A DNA stretch of 7,854 nt from Candidatus Nomurabacteria bacterium. GTDB lineage: Bacteria > Patescibacteriota > Saccharimonadia > Saccharimonadales > Saccharimonadaceae. Each line of letters starts with the position of its first letter. The first letter of the stretch is position 1. Shown piece by piece: positions 7,440 to 7,854 of the stretch. The notes under the pieces were generated by a model. That model was not told where the DNA came from. It ran no database searches and was given only the letters and a program-made list of their open reading frames with translations. Where the stretch lies: the NCBI GenBank assembly GCA_031278275.1, contig JAITKW010000038.1, positions 1 to 7,854 of the forward strand. Reading direction: 5' to 3'. A program made the position numbers and the translations under genes.

Positions 7440-7448
7440 GGTTATGTT

Positions 7449-7854
<406 letters not shown>

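Overview
The window looks like a piece of a small, AT-rich bacterial genome with very tight gene packing. The short ComEC, the ComEC-TsaE overlap, the near absence of spacers and the lack of Shine-Dalgarno sequences suggest a Patescibacteria (CPR) genome, possibly Saccharibacteria. This taxonomic call is inference. TGA acts as a normal stop (the ComEC gene ends in TGA inside the next gene), so a lineage that reads UGA as glycine is unlikely.

Left third (1-3425) is an envelope glycosylation block. A DPM1/CsbB-like family 2 glycosyltransferase lies on the minus strand, followed by the start of a YfhO-family multi-pass protein that runs off the left edge. Divergent from them, sharing a promoter region of about 40 bp, is a large polytopic protein with GT-C-like loop motifs. 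In known three-component systems a GT2 enzyme loads a sugar onto a polyprenyl phosphate and a YfhO-type GT-C enzyme uses it outside the membrane. The block fits that logic.

Middle (3455-5201, plus strand) holds a ComEC/Rec2 DNA-uptake channel without its C-terminal metallo-beta-lactamase domain, overlapping tsaE by 17 bp. tsaE ends exactly where a convergent gene ends (5201/5202). That gene (5202-7226, minus) is a Type I-like N6-adenine methyltransferase fused to a single HsdS-like target-recognition domain. No restriction subunit is present in the window.

Right end (7236-7854): a 213-bp spacer with nested inverted repeats leads to a strong extended -10 promoter and the 5' part of an exported protein of no recognised family, which runs off the right edge. 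Its N-terminal region contains a 39-nt uninterrupted CT dinucleotide tract. At the present length the frame is open through the tract, a signal-peptide-like segment and on to the window edge. In the other two phases translation would stop within 22 nt of the tract. This has the form of a phase-variable contingency locus and is the most interesting item here.

A second theme runs through the whole window: all seven gene starts have a TANNNT -10 box 4-12 nt before the start codon and no good Shine-Dalgarno sequence, as expected for leaderless or nearly leaderless transcripts.
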